Below, piece by piece: positions 36,243 through 48,126 of a DNA stretch of 64,000 nucleotides; position 1 is the stretch's first letter; the number at the start of each line of letters is the position of its first letter. The translations under genes and the position numbers were made by a program. Source of the DNA: Blumeriella jaapii (taxonomy: Eukaryota; Ascomycota; Leotiomycetes; Helotiales; Drepanopezizaceae); the NCBI GenBank assembly GCA_009599575.1, contig VWND01000013.1, forward strand, positions 434,001-498,000, written 5' to 3'. A model generated the notes under the pieces. That model ran no database searches. It worked only from the letters and a program-made list of their open reading frames with translations, and was not told where the DNA came from.

Positions 36243-36752
36243 GTTGTCGGTCGTGGCGCCGGGATGCGCGTGCTCGTATTGGGGATGATTTTCTGCGGCG
36301 CTTCGTCTCTGGATGTCGTATGTTCAGACAGACCGGTAATCTCGAGTCTGCGGCTGCGTGGAAGATGGGGCGGCGTGAACTTGGAAACGTTGATTCGTCT
36401 CTCGACTGCGCAGAGTCACAATGTTTTGAGGATTTTAGACATGGTGGGGGAGGCGGCATGTGCCGAGATGCGGTCCAAGCTTCGAGCCCGAGCTACTGTG
36501 CTGTAAGGAGCATCGTCTATGAAGGTTCGCGTCGCCTCTGGTTCAACCTGACATCAGCTTGATCGCATCCAACAAAGCAAAAGATCAGACTCGACTACAC
36601 TGTGCCGATGAACGATGGAAGCTCGAGCATCTGGAGGACGAGCAGATAAATCCATGCACCAGTGACAGTCAGCTCTGCAGGCGCTGAACAGTCCATCCTA
36701 GTCCGAATCAACTTCTTCCGTCCTCGGAAGCGTTACGACTCTGCCAGAGACC
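36243..36752. promoter_or_regulatory. divergent promoter of eIF2alpha and NTE1
   Basis: The two start codons are 510 bp apart and point away from each other. No TATA box was recognised, as expected for housekeeping genes. Confidence 0.5.
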
Positions 36753-39700
36753 ATGGAAACCGCAATATCGTCTGGACTGTTCCTGGCGAACACAACAGCC
36801 ATGGAGCAGGATCCTCAGTCTTCCTGGTATGGCCTGTGTAGTCGCATCGTTCTGTTCACGATCCGAGTCATACCGGGCGTCTTGTACTGGCTTATCACGT
36901 TTGTGACTATCACCATGCCAACTTTCCTCTTCACCCTTTTCTCTACGAGTCTGACGTTTACTATGAACGCCACTACTTTGTAAGTTCTCCACCTAGCCTG
37001 CGTTTTGTTACTGATCCAAGTAGAATGTTAATTGCTATTGCCCTCGTTTCGACCATGAGCTGGTTTGTACGCTACAGATTTCTCAACATGTATGCGCGAC
37101 TGCCACCCGAGCCCCAGCGGAAAGAACCCGAGATAGACCTTTACCCCGATACCCAAGAGGAAGGTCCCAAGTCTGGTTTCTCGAATTACTTGGACGAGTT
37201 CCTCAGCGCTATAAAAGTGTTTGGATACCTGGAACGCCCTGTCTTCCACGAGCTCACTCGCACCATGCAAACCAGAAAACTCATAGCCGGGGAGACGCTG
37301 AACTTGGAGGAGGAGAAAGGATTCTGTCTTGTGGTAGATGGCCTAGTCGAGATTTTTGTGAAATCCCCTCGAGAGACGAGAGGATCAGACTCCGAACCCG
37401 CTTTTGATCCGGACGACTCTTCTGATAGCGGGGACGGACAGTATCGTCGAAGCACACAGCAGAGATATCAATTGCTGACCGAAGTCAGAAATGGAGCCCC
37501 AATGTCGTCTCTTTTTTCAATTCTGTCACTATTCACGGAGGACGTAAAGCTTAGACATGATGAAAGCGATGGAGGCGAAGATCGAGCTTCTTCAACATAT
37601 GGTCATACACGGTTTCCTTCGAGTGCTGGGCTTCCATACACTCATCCGCATCATGAAACGCCTCCATCTCTACCGGCCAGCCCTATATATGGTGCTCCGA
37701 GTCAGAGTGGCGCTTCTGCGTTCAGAGATCGACGGTCTTCAACAATGAGTAGCCCTACCGCGGGGGGAACATTACCAAGAATCCCACCTCTATCTCTCGA
37801 TACACCAGAAGAGCAGGAAAGACCTTCTCCAAGACCGGCTCCTCGAAGAACAAAGACCAATTCTGTCCATCCAGACATCGTAGCCCGAGCGACCGTGGAC
37901 ACTACTATTGCTATCATTCCAGCGAGTGCCTTCCGCCGTCTCACGAGAGTGTACCCAAAAGCTACCGCACATATCGTTCAGGTGATTTTGACCAGGTTGC
38001 AGAGAGTCACCTTGGCCACAGCACATTCATATCTGGGATTGACCAGCGAAGTTTTGCGTACCGAGAAGCACATGAACAAATATACGACATATGAGCTTCC
38101 AAACTTCCTGCGTGGCGATGCCTTAGCACGACTGAAGGTAAAATTCGATAGGGAACGCGAACGGACTGGTGCAGTGGAAGGTAGCAAGGGTATCGCTCTG
38201 CATAATTCGAGTGCCGGTAGAAGAAGGCCGTCAAGTAACAGTCTCCGGAAAGAAGCCGCTATACATGCGTTGTCTGGCAAGAAATCTCCATCAGGGACCG
38301 ATCGTGCAGCTCACACACCAAGAAGCGAGACGGGAGTTAGCCCAAGTCCGGGAGACCTCCTCACCAACATTCAAATGTCTCGCAACGGTGGTCGACGAGT
38401 CAGCCTCCTCGGATTACCCTCCGGGCATTCGATGTCAAGACCAGAGGTCTGGCAGCACGATATTCAAAGCCCGCTTCAACAGAGGTCGTTCAATCCGTTT
38501 AACAGTCCAAGCAACCCGAGAGAGAACCTTCATCGCCAGGAATCGATAGACGAGGATAGCATGTTTCGATCATCCATTCTTGAGTGTATATTCAAAGCTA
38601 TCGGCCTGACTAACACAAAAAATGCCCTGAGGATGTCGGATTCGGTGGAAGGTTCGCCAAGGCTGGTTTCGTATGACCAGAAGCGGCAGAAAGCAGTATT
38701 CACCAACAATGCTTTTGGTTTCATTGATCCGTACGAAGGATCTGCAGATGGGGACACAGAATCGATGACGTCTGGTGGCATGAGCGTTGGAGGACTTCCG
38801 AGCACCCAAGGTCTTGCTCGGGAGTTAAAAGACGAGATAGAAATCGTGTTCTTTCCAAAAGGCTCCGTCCTCGTAGAACAGGGCGAACGCAATCCTGGGT
38901 TATACTATGTAATCGATGGGTTTTTGGATGTGACCGTTCCTCTCGACCACAAGTCTCAATCCACCGTTCTGGGTCAATCACATCCTACGTCGGCAAACTC
39001 CAGGTCTCGAGACGAAACTTTGGCTCCTCTCTCCCGGATCCGCACAGGATCGTCCCGCGCGTCTGGGTCGGCTCTAGGAAATGATGGGGGTGATGGCAAG
39101 AAGCGTAAGTCTGCTAGCCGAAAGAGTCTGGCGCTTATTAAACCTGGAGGAATTGCGGGCTACATTGGTACGATCTCTTCTTATCGTTCATTTATCGATG
39201 TCGTGGCCAAAACGGACGTGTACGTTGGCTTCCTCCCTCGATCCTCTCTGGAGCGGATAGTAGAGAAGTATCCTGTCGTGCTTCTCACCATGGCAAAGCG
39301 CTTGACCAGTCTCTTACCGCGGCTCATACTGCACATTGACTTTGCTCTGGAATGGGTCCAAGTTAGTGCAGGCCAGGTAATTTACCATCAAGGAGATGAG
39401 AGTGATGCAATATACATCGTCTTGAACGGCAGACTACGCGCCGTTGCCAATAGTGAAGAGGCCGGGATGAAGGTCATGGGAGAGTACGGCCAGGGCGAAA
39501 GCGTCGGGGAGCTTGAAGTTATGACCGAATCGACGCGGCCTGCGACGCTCCATGCTATTCGAGATACTGAGCTCGCGAAATTCCCACGGACTCTATTCAA
39601 TAGCCTTGCCCAGGAGCATCCCGGTATCACGATCAAGATTTCAAAGATCATAGCATCTCGCATGCGGTCACTTGTTGAAGACCCGGTATTCGTCCAAGGA

Positions 39701-41503
39701 AAGGAAAAGACGACTGGCGCTACCAATAACAAGGTCTCCTCGACCGTAAACTTGAGAACTGTGGCGATTCTACCTGTTACTGCCGGAGTACCAGTGGTCG
39801 AGTTTGCAAGTCGCCTGATGAATGCATTTACTCAGATTGGAGCCGCCAATGGGGTTACTTCACTCAATCAGTCCGCCATCTTTAACCATCTCGGAAGACA
39901 TGCTTTCAGTCGTATGGGAAAGTTGAAGCTATCGCAATATCTGGCTGATCTCGAGGAAAAGTACGGTCTTGTGCTATATGTTGCAGGTAAGCACCCTCCG
40001 TGGCCATTCGGTCTTCTGGCGACTGCTTAACAACTTCTTGTTCCCGAGTTCTTCACACCCTCATCTCACAACTAGAAACACCTATTTCTTCCCATTCTTC
40101 CAAGCGTACGCGAGCGCTACGTTTACTAACGTTGTGCAGATACGAATGTCAACGCCCCATGGACGCAAACATGTATCAGCCAGGCTGACTGCATCCTCCT
40201 TGTTGGTCTAGCTGAAGGATCACCAGCAATTGGTGAGTACGAACGGTTCCTGCTGGGCACTAAGACCACTGCAAGAAAGGAGCTGGTTTTGCTGCACGCG
40301 GATAGATTCTCCGCCCAAGGTTTGACCAGATCGTGGCTGCGTAATCGTGTCTGGATCAACGGCGGTCATCATCACGTTCAAATGGCGTTTCGTACAAGCT
40401 CTGTTCCTGTCCATCCCCAGGCCCGAAAATTTGGATCAGCGTTGAAGCAACGTGTCCAAGTTATCCAAGCCGAAATTCAGAAGTATACTTCTCGAAGGCT
40501 GCGACAAACACCCCTGTATTCAGCCGAGACGCCTTTCAAGGGTGACTTTCACAGAATTGCTCGACGGCTGTGCGGCAAGTCGATCGGCCTCGTACTAGGT
40601 GGCGGAGGCGCCAGAGGCATATCACAGGTCGGGATCATCAGAGCTCTCGAAGAAGCTGGCATTCCTATCGACATCATTGGAGGCACATCAATAGGTGCTT
40701 TCATTGGTGCCCTGTATGCTCGCGATGCAGATGTTGTTCCTATGTATGGTCGAGCAAAGAAGTTTGCCGGACGTATGGCCAGCATGTGGCGATTTGCTCT
40801 AGATCTGACATACCCTTCGGCTTCGTACACAACAGGCCACGAATTCAACCGTGGTATCTTCAAAACATTTGGCAACACCCAGATCGAGGACTTTTGGCTC
40901 GAGTACTACTGCAATACCACCAACATCAGCAAGAGCCGATCCGAGATCCACACGAGTGGCTATGCCTGGCGCTATGTGAGGGCCTCCATGTCACTCGCTG
41001 GGCTTCTCCCGCCTCTATGTGACGAGGGAAGTATGCTTCTCGATGGAGGATATGTAGACAACCTCACCGTGTCGCACATGAAATCTTTGGGAGCGGACGT
41101 CATCTTCGCCATTGACGTGGGCAGTCTCGACGAGGATACACCCCAGACATACGGAGATTCTCTCTCCGGCTTCTGGGCCTTTGCGAATCGCTGGAACCCA
41201 TTTTCCGCCTTTCCAAACCCGCCCACCCTTGCTGAAATCCAGGCGAGGCTCGCCTATGTGTCGAGTGTCGATGCCTTGGAGAGAGCGAAGACGACTCCGG
41301 GCTGCCATTACATGCGCCCTCCCATTGATGACTACGGAACCCTTGACTTTGGCCGATTCGACGAGATCTACCAGGTAGGCTATCAATATGGACAGGACTA
41401 TCTGGCCAAGATGCGAGATGAGGGGGTTCTTCCGCTGATGGACGAGACGGAGGAAAAGAAGGCGCTGCGCAGAACTATGGCTCCACGACGAGCTAGTATT
41501 TGA
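36753..41503 (+). CDS. NTE1: lysophospholipase NTE1 (neuropathy target esterase family)
   Basis: Three exons (36753-36979, 37024-39986, 40140-41503) give 1517 residues; introns are 44 and 153 nt. Nte1 deacylates phosphatidylcholine at the ER and lipid droplets, giving glycerophosphocholine. Two or three membrane helices lie within residues 25-95 (for example [20 protein letters not shown]). Cyclic-nucleotide-binding-like domains follow, interrupted by long Ser/Pro/Arg-rich linkers (for example around residues 200-270 and 370-560); [10 protein letters not shown] and [12 protein letters not shown] are their typical strands. The C-terminal patatin domain has the oxyanion loop GGGGARG, the nucleophile in [11 protein letters not shown], and the catalytic Asp in LLDGGYVDN. 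Size and order match fungal NTE1. Confidence 0.95.
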
Positions 41504-42125
41504 TGGTGCTGTACATAAATTGGCGTACGTGGTACGTGGTACGTGGTAGGAGGTAGGAGGTAGGAGGTAGAAGGTACATCGAACGGCGTCTGGAAATACT
41601 GGAAATACCCATCATAGAGAATACGGAGAAAGCAAGAATGTAGCCTGTCGATGGTGGAACATGGAGAGTAGCAGCTGTCAATGATCACGTGACTGGGGAC
41701 GTCGCAGAGCCTCCCTCTCGGCCATTTCCATCCGTCATGTCTACTGTCCAGTGCGAGGAAGATGCAGAGCACGCCTCCAAACCGAACGCAACGTGATATA
41801 GAACCGCACATGAGAAGAGGCCCCTCTGTACAAAGGATTCTCCCGACGACTTCGGCGTTGGCCGAATGTGCGCCTTGCCCAAGCGGGGAAACTTGGGCTC
41901 GAGAGGCAGGTAGGTACTGTACATACATTTTGGAGCCACGCATCGCTGGACCACTTCCAGGACCACAAGGCAGACAAACCGCCATCTATCTTCACCATTG
42001 CACCGTGGCTCTATCGCAAGGCCGACGAGGGCCTCCCCAGATATATCAAACATACTTAGCTGCCGCCCCCAGCATGTGTGCTGAAGCCTGAGAATCCGGA
42101 AGTTCTCATCTTCCGTCTCCCCATC
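41504..42125. other. NTE1-GUD1 intergenic interval
   Basis: It contains tandem GTACGTG and GTAGGAG repeats (41521-41577), a GTACTGTAC palindrome near 41928-41936, and the guanine deaminase promoter. The long frames here are not gene-like. Confidence 0.5.
41521..41577. repeat. GTACGTG array running into GTAGGAG array
   Basis: Three GTACGTG units are followed by about four GTAGGAG units, 10 nt beyond the NTE1 stop. Confidence 0.8.
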
Positions 42126-43565
42126 ATGCCGACCCCCATCAACGAGAAGACTCTCTTTTTGGGCAGCTTCGTGCACAGCAAAGATCTTGCGAACCTGGAG
42201 TTCCTGCATGATTCTGCTGTGTGCGTGGATGAGACTGGTGTGATTGTGGCTCTCGAGAGGGACTGTGGTCGAAAGACGGCTGAGGACACCGTTCTCCCTA
42301 AGCTCGGTTGGACTGTTGACGAGATTCAGATACGCGCTGCCCAACCAGGACAATTCTTCTTCCCCGGCTTCATTGGTCTGTGATATGATCCCCAGAGTAT
42401 CCATGTACGACGCATGCTGATACAAGCAGACACTCATATCCATGCATCCCAATATCCCAACGCCGGCATCTTTGGCAAAACCACCCTGCTTGACTGGCTC
42501 AACAAGTACACCTTCCCCATGGAAAGAAGCCTATCGCAAGAAGCAAAAGCCAGTCTGGTCTACAGCCGGGTCATCGAGCGAACGCTGTCCCATGGGACGA
42601 CGACGGCCTCGTACTTCGCCACCATCTCAGTCCCATCTACCAACCTGCTAGCAGATCTCTGTCTCGCGAAAGGCCAACGCGCATTCATCGGCCGCTGCTG
42701 CATGGACTCGCTGGCTCCGGAGGACTACCGCGATGAGTCGGTAGCCTCTTCTCTCAGGGATACGAGAGAAACAATCGCCCACATTGCTAGCATCGACGCA
42801 ACCAACTCCCTCATCACCCCGATCCTCACCCCGCGTTTCGCTCCTAGCTGTTCTAGCGAGCTGATGCATGGGCTTGGAGCGCTGCAGCAAGAGACCCAGC
42901 TACCGGTACAAACGCACATATCCGAAAACCAGAACGAGTGTAGTCTAGTCAGGTCACTGTTCCCGGACTTCGGCTCGTACACGGAAGTTTATGACGGCCA
43001 TGGACTCCTGGGGCCAAAGACGATCCTCGCTCATGCGATTCATCTCTCCGAAGAAGAGTTGGATCTGATCAAGAAGAGAGAGGGCAAGATTAGCCACTGC
43101 CCAGTCAGCAACTCGTCCATCACTTCTGGTACGGCGAGAGTGAGATGGATGCTGAACAAAGGCGTGGATGTCGGGCTCGGCACGGATGTGAGTGGTGGCT
43201 ACAGCCCCAGTGTTCTGGAGGCCGTGAGACAGGCTGCGCTGGTGAGCAACCACGTTGCGATGGGAGGCGACGACACGGCAAAGCTGAGCGTGGAGGAGGT
43301 TTTACATCTCGCCACCCGGGGAGGTGCCAACGTGGTTGGACTGGGCGATAAGATTGGAGGCTTTGGCCTGGGTATGGAGTGGGATGCGCAGCTCATTGGG
43401 ATGCGGAGTGTGGGAGATGAGGCAGAAGGCGACTTGGGGCCGATCGACATCTTTGGATGGGAGACTTGGGAAGACAGGATTGCAAAGTGGGTGTTTGGTG
43501 GTGATGACCGGAACACTCTTGCTGTGTGGGTCAAGGGGCGCTTGGTTCATGAGAGGAAGCTCTAG
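42126..43565 (+). CDS. GUD1: guanine deaminase
   Basis: Two exons (42126-42375, 42430-43565) give 461 residues, typical of the enzyme, which turns guanine to xanthine plus ammonia in purine salvage. It is an amidohydrolase: the metal-binding HIHA lies right after the intron (GFI-DTHIHASQYPN). Then come HISE, HAIHLS and the metal-binding Asp in GLGTDVSGGYSPS. SHCPVSNSSI and LATRGGANVVGL are also typical of the family. The 54-nt intron has a CTGAT branch and CAG acceptor, and the phase closes. Confidence 0.93.
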
Positions 43566-43963
43566 GTACGGCCTGGTGCTGATCCTAGGGTGTAGTAGTA
43601 AGTTTACTTGTGGTGGAAGTGACATAAAGCTTCCGGTTCATGACTAGCGAAGCAATCCCTATCATTAATCACTGGCCAGTCTATAGGACGTCGACGCGAC
43701 GGTGCCGTTTTCATTCATTTTTAAGCATCGAAGCTCCTCAAATGTACCACATGTGCATCGGAAAGCAAGTTTCAAAAAGTCCACGTCCAAGTCCTCTCAC
43801 TTTCTCCTTTCGATCGCACGGCAGAACCTAGACAGCCATACCGATCTACAACCCCAACCAGATGCAATACTAGTCTTACCACAGACACCCGTGATGGCAG
43901 CAGAAGTCTCTCGGAATCGCAAAGATCTCAAGCTTCCCAGGAATAAGAGCGGTATATGGACGA
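43566..43963. other. GUD1 and reductase convergent 3' flanks
   Basis: Nothing supported beyond 3' untranslated sequence of the two convergent genes. Confidence 0.5.
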
Positions 43964-45484
43964 TCACGCCTCCTTTAGGCCCTTCTTCCTCGTCTTCGGT
44001 AGCAGATAATCACCGCCCATCATAGCTTTGTACACGCCGTACAGTCCCATCAGCGGCCAAATGCTCCAAAACAGCGCCACCAACCTTGCCTTCCAGTCCG
44101 CCTCTCGCTCGCTCTGCTCCTTCTTGACATCCACCTTCACCTTGTCGTACACGGTGGGCAAATACGTCGCATGGTACTTCTCTCTCAACGCGTCGTAGCG
44201 CGCCCGGTTGTAAATCTCGTCGAATTCTTCTGGTGTGTAATAGGTATGAGCGTACAGCCATTTCTGGCCGCCTAACGCATCGACCTTCTTCTCGAAAGCT
44301 CGGTTCCAGTCGACAAAGTCTTGCCGTTTGGTGGGACCTGGCCCCCAGACGCCAAAGTTGAGCATCATTTCCGGCCTCTGCCGATTGGTTTTCAACACCT
44401 GGAGACTGTGGGTTGAGGCTATATGGTTGCCGCTCTGTTTGAGCGGACACAGCCAGATGGGGTAGTGCTTGAACGTCGTATCAAGGTACGCCATGAATGT
44501 CTGGGCTTCCTTGCATGGGATGGCGACATCTTGAATGATGTAGAAGGAGGAGAGGCCGCTTTGGTGTAGAGCGTGATACATGACTCTGGTGTGCATAAAA
44601 TAGTCGAGGATGAAGCGTGAGATGCGGTTAAAAGGCGTGATGAAGTACTTATAAGCGTATTTTGCTACCCAGAACCCTCCTCGGTCGTAGCGAAAGAGGT
44701 AGTCGACAATGGGTATGCATTCTGTAAGGGGAGATGTGCGGTTTTTCATCAGGCGCTCGACGTGGATATAGAACCAGGGGTCCGTTGGGCGAGTGAATCG
44801 TTGGACCTTGTTGCCAGGCGAGACCTCGTTGGTGAGTCGCCCGACACAGATGACGCCAAAGTCTCTCGAAAACATGATCCCATCCAGATAATCGTTGGAG
44901 GTCTCCTCCGTAGCCTTTGCAATCACAGTCTGAGCTTCGGCGATACTGGAGACGGGATGGTAGTCCAATTCTACATAAGTCTTGGCTTCAATGAGTTGGA
45001 TCTCCAGTAATGTTGTCACGCCTAGAGTTCCGAATGAAGATGCAGCCCCATAGAAGAGGTCTGAATTCTCCGTGGCCGAAGCTTTGATGATCTGCCCATT
45101 CGCAAGAACCATCTCGATCCAATTGATGGTCCGGTCAAAAAACCCGTACCGAAATGATGAGCTCTCGCCGGCCGTTCCAGCAAAACCCCCTCCAACGGTG
45201 ATACCCGGGAATTCCATCACAACTGGAGGTAGCAAGCCATGCTGTAGCGTCGCTTCGACGAGGGCATCCATGGGGACATTGGGCTCTACCAATGCTGTCA
45301 TGTTCTTGGTGTCAATTTTGAGGATATGGTTGAGCCCGGAAGTATCGATCATTCTATCTCGTTGGTACTGCGACTTGCGGGTACTATTAGTCGAACCATG
45401 ATAAATCCGGAATGCTTCCTTTCGGGCATAGAACTTCTCGGTGGTCGCAGCAATGTGTGCTACTGCTTGATTATGGATGTCCAT
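43964..45484 (-). CDS. FAD-linked oxidoreductase, DWF1/DHCR24 (delta24-sterol reductase) type
   Basis: An intron-free frame of 506 residues starts at MDIHNQAVAHIAATTEKF. The FAD-binding PCMH domain occupies residues about 15-190: FRIYHGSTNSTRKS, ALVEPNVPMDALVEATLQHG and EFPGITVGGGFAGTAGESSS are characteristic. The C-terminal half (GFFDRTINWIEMVLANG, DYLDGIMFS, LNFGVWGPG, YAHTYYTPEEFDEIY) matches DIMINUTO/24-dehydrocholesterol reductase relatives. A hydrophobic stretch near the end (LVALFWSIWPLMGLYGVYKA) may anchor it to membranes. Fungi make ergosterol by other enzymes, so the true substrate in ascomycetes is unsettled. It shares a 269-bp divergent promoter with ELP6 that contains GTACTG palindromes (about 45664-45690). 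Confidence 0.85.
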   Translation of the reverse strand: MDIHNQAVAHIAATTEKFYARKEAFRIYHGSTNSTRKSQYQRDRMIDTSGLNHILKIDTKNMTALVEPNVPMDALVEATLQHGLLPPVVMEFPGITVGGGFAGTAGESSSFRYGFFDRTINWIEMVLANGQIIKASATENSDLFYGAASSFGTLGVTTLLEIQLIEAKTYVELDYHPVSSIAEAQTVIAKATEETSNDYLDGIMFSRDFGVICVGRLTNEVSPGNKVQRFTRPTDPWFYIHVERLMKNRTSPLTECIPIVDYLFRYDRGGFWVAKYAYKYFITPFNRISRFILDYFMHTRVMYHALHQSGLSSFYIIQDVAIPCKEAQTFMAYLDTTFKHYPIWLCPLKQSGNHIASTHSLQVLKTNRQRPEMMLNFGVWGPGPTKRQDFVDWNRAFEKKVDALGGQKWLYAHTYYTPEEFDEIYNRARYDALREKYHATYLPTVYDKVKVDVKKEQSEREADWKARLVALFWSIWPLMGLYGVYKAMMGGDYLLPKTRKKGLKEA

Positions 45485-45753
45485 GGAGAGGCCGTTATCG
45501 ATCAACAGCAATTGAAACAGAAGGATATAAGGAATAGTATAAGGTCAGCATGAGCTTTCACACCAGCACAAGACTGAACGTTGAGAATGAAGGATTGTGA
45601 AGTTCGAACGATGGACAGAAGCCCCACAAGAATTCGACACGTGATACGCATTGCCTTGAGCGAGGTACTGTGCAGTACTGTACTGTACAATCAGAACTTC
45701 CATGGGTCAAACAAAATCCACACCGTTCCAGCAGGTCTTGAATCACACATAAA

Positions 45754-46732
45754 ATGTCTTTACGAATCCCGCCACTGCTTGAACCATATCTAGCACTCCC
45801 GTCTGAGGCGTCTCTGATACTGCTGACCAGTGTCCTGGGCGCTAGTTCAAACTGGCTTGTCTTGCGATTTCTGCAGAGCGCGTTGATTCCATCAGACATC
45901 TCCTCCGAGGCTGCTGAGGATGACCCAAAGGTAGTATTGGTGAGCTTCATGCGAGACTTGACGCATTGGAAGGAGGGTTGCAGAAGGTTGGTGAGTTTTC
46001 CATCTCATCCGTAAACTGTGCCGAATTCGAAATGTTGTGTGGATGGATGTTCTGAGAGACTTTTCGGCTGACATGTTGTATAGGGCTTGGACCTTGATAA
46101 ACTGGCTCTCAAGAAGCGATTCACTTTCTTGGATGGTCTAAGTGGTTTATTTCTCCCGTGGCAGAATGGCGCTGCTTCGAAGAGAGTTGGCAATAGTACC
46201 GTGAGCAGTCCGGTTCTCGAGAACATCTCATCAGAGATCCAAAGCCTCGTTCGGAATTTGAAGGAAAGCTCGGGCTCAAGCAAAGTGTTGCTGGTGATTG
46301 ACCAGGTAGACCTTTTGTTAGCAGCTGGAGGCGAACAGATCTGTGCTGTTGACATCGAGCAGATGTTACTAGGACTACGAGAGGTACGTTCATTGCAAGC
46401 AATCTATGAGGCTCGTCTGAAATAAGTAGGATGTACATGCAATCGTTCTGTCCATTTCGGCCGATCAACCGTTAGTATCTGGTCACCAAACGACTCTGGA
46501 ATCGAACCATGCTGCTCTCCTGTTGAGTACGGCACACCAAGCGGAGTTCGTCATGAGTCTGAGATTGCTGGACACCGGTACTGCAAGGGACGTTAGTGGT
46601 GTGTTACGAGTCACGCTGGGAAACGAAACAGGAGCAAATGAGAAAGATATCCAAGATAGGGTTGAGGAGAGGGAGCTGCTCTACTTTGTAGGTGGGGATG
46701 GCGGGGTAAGAGTTTTCGAGAGGGGTCAATAG
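45754..46732 (+). CDS. ELP6: Elongator complex subunit 6
   Basis: Three exons (45754-45990, 46084-46383, 46430-46732), all phase 0, give 279 residues. Elp6 forms the hetero-hexameric Elp456 ring, a RecA-like ATPase assembly of Elongator, needed for wobble-uridine modification of tRNA. Like other Elp6 proteins it has a RecA-type fold without a proper Walker A. Seen: LLTSVLGASSNWLVLRFL, VLVSFMRDLTHWKEGCRRLGLDL, KVLLVIDQVDLLLA (Walker-B-like) and the strand DVHAIVLSISADQ opening exon 3. It ends LLYFVGGDGGVRVFERGQ. Introns are 93 and 46 nt; both acceptors are TAG. Confidence 0.85.
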
Positions 46733-47069
46733 ATGCCACAAAACGAGTCTGTCGGCACTGCGAATTGTAATCACGATCATCGTCCCCATGCCCAGTTCAC
46801 CTCAATTCTGCATTTGTAGACCAGGGGTGATGTGATTGGATTTTGCCAGAGCCATTCCTATTTCTTCGTTCAGGTCTCTCTCGTCCGTAGAAGCAATGCG
46901 CAATGAACCCCGAAGAAAGCCGGCCAGATGATATCCTCACGCGTCACCCAGTAGCTGAAATCCCCATTGTTGCATTGAATGGTATTTCGCTAGCATGACC
47001 GTCGCCCTGTAGACATCATGAACAAATCATCCCAAACTCATCCCACGTTCAACTCCGCAGATGATCAAT
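46733..47069. other. ELP6 and RPL37 convergent 3' flanks
   Basis: No gene, repeat or RNA recognised in this 337-bp stretch. Confidence 0.5.
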
Positions 47070-47608
47070 CTAATCGGCCTTGGCGGTTGGTCCCTTTGAG
47101 CCCTTTGGTACACCGGTCTGGAAACCGTTCTTGAATCGTCTGGGAACACCCTTCAAGTGGCGCATCCGTCCGGTACCAGTGGTCTTTCTGCGCTTGGCCT
47201 TCTCGCCCCAGTTGTCTGGCTTCATGTTAGACTTGATCTCGCCTTTCCATACAATGCCACATCCACGTCCGCTACAGGCGAGGCAACGTACATTGTCTGA
47301 TCTTGGCCGCAGGGTATCCGCAGGACGAGCAGGTGTGCTTTTGGATGTGGAGAGATCGGCGACCTGGATTTCAACATGTCAGACCCTGAGTACCTTCTAC
47401 CTCTTCTGTTCTGCCAATACGCCCTTCGTCCACCCCGCGCGGTTCAAGTTTGGGTCGGGAATACGCACCGCAGCGGCGGCACAAGGTGTGCGTCTTGTTG
47501 TCTGTAGAATTGTCAATACAGATCCAAATCGCAAGCTGAGAGGAGTGAAGGAGGAGAAGAGAAAATTGACGCACGGCGTTTGCCAAAAGACCCCGTTCCT
47601 TTTGTCAT
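47070..47608 (-). CDS. RPL37: 60S ribosomal protein eL37
   Basis: Four short exons (47608-47575, 47501-47469, 47363-47292, 47215-47070) give 94 residues. The product begins [19 protein letters not shown], and the zinc ribbon comes from CRRC (exon 2) and CSSC (exon 3). [20 protein letters not shown] and the end [16 protein letters not shown] match eL37 closely. All four exon phases fit. Introns of 73, 105 and 76 nt make up almost half the gene; early-biased introns are common in ribosomal protein genes. It is invisible to a simple open-frame search because no exon exceeds 150 nt. Confidence 0.95.
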
Positions 47609-48126
47609 CTTGACTGTGGTGGTCGATTTTTGGTGGTCGTTTGTCGAGTGGTTGTTGGAGTTCGCTTTCTCGCCTCAAATTCTCGTGCGCGCTCTTGTCC
47701 GCTAGCTGGGCAGTTTTAGCGAGGCACACGTGACATTGAACCCTGCACTCCGGATCCACCCAAAAGCGGCGAACATCGTATCTTCACATGATATCATCTG
47801 AGAGCAATAAATATCTATAATCTGTATAACGAATACCGGATATTAAGTATCTTGGAGCACGACCTACTAGCACTTCCATTTCGGTGCACAGTGATCTACT
47901 TGCTCAACGTCAACTTACTCAACGTCAACTTAGAGTAGATGCTTCGAATTTTATACTGATGGCGTGTGGTGAGTTGTAGTGAACGAACTTCGAGCTAAGT
48001 AGGGCTTCGTGTTTTTTAAGACGTGTCAACGTCGCCTTTTGGTGTAGTTCGAATTTCTGAGGAACGTTACGGGCTCTACTCGTCGTCACTTAGCATATGA
48101 GGAAGCATATCGAGATTCAAGGATTC
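47609..48126. other. RPL37 promoter and 3' flank of the Sos7-like gene
   Basis: 518 bp, moderately A+T-rich, with a perfect 15-nt tandem duplication at 47903-47932. No gene seen. Confidence 0.5.
47903..47932. repeat. perfect 15-nt tandem duplication CTCAACGTCAACTTA x2
   Basis: Two head-to-tail exact copies lie about 300 bp upstream of the RPL37 start. It could be a recent slippage duplication or a paired factor site. Confidence 0.85.

Noticed and set aside
41685..42452. Long minus-strand open frame of 255 codons between NTE1 and guanine deaminase
   Set aside because: It overlaps the first exon of GUD1 and the repeat-bearing promoter, its composition is not protein-like, and no domain is recognisable.
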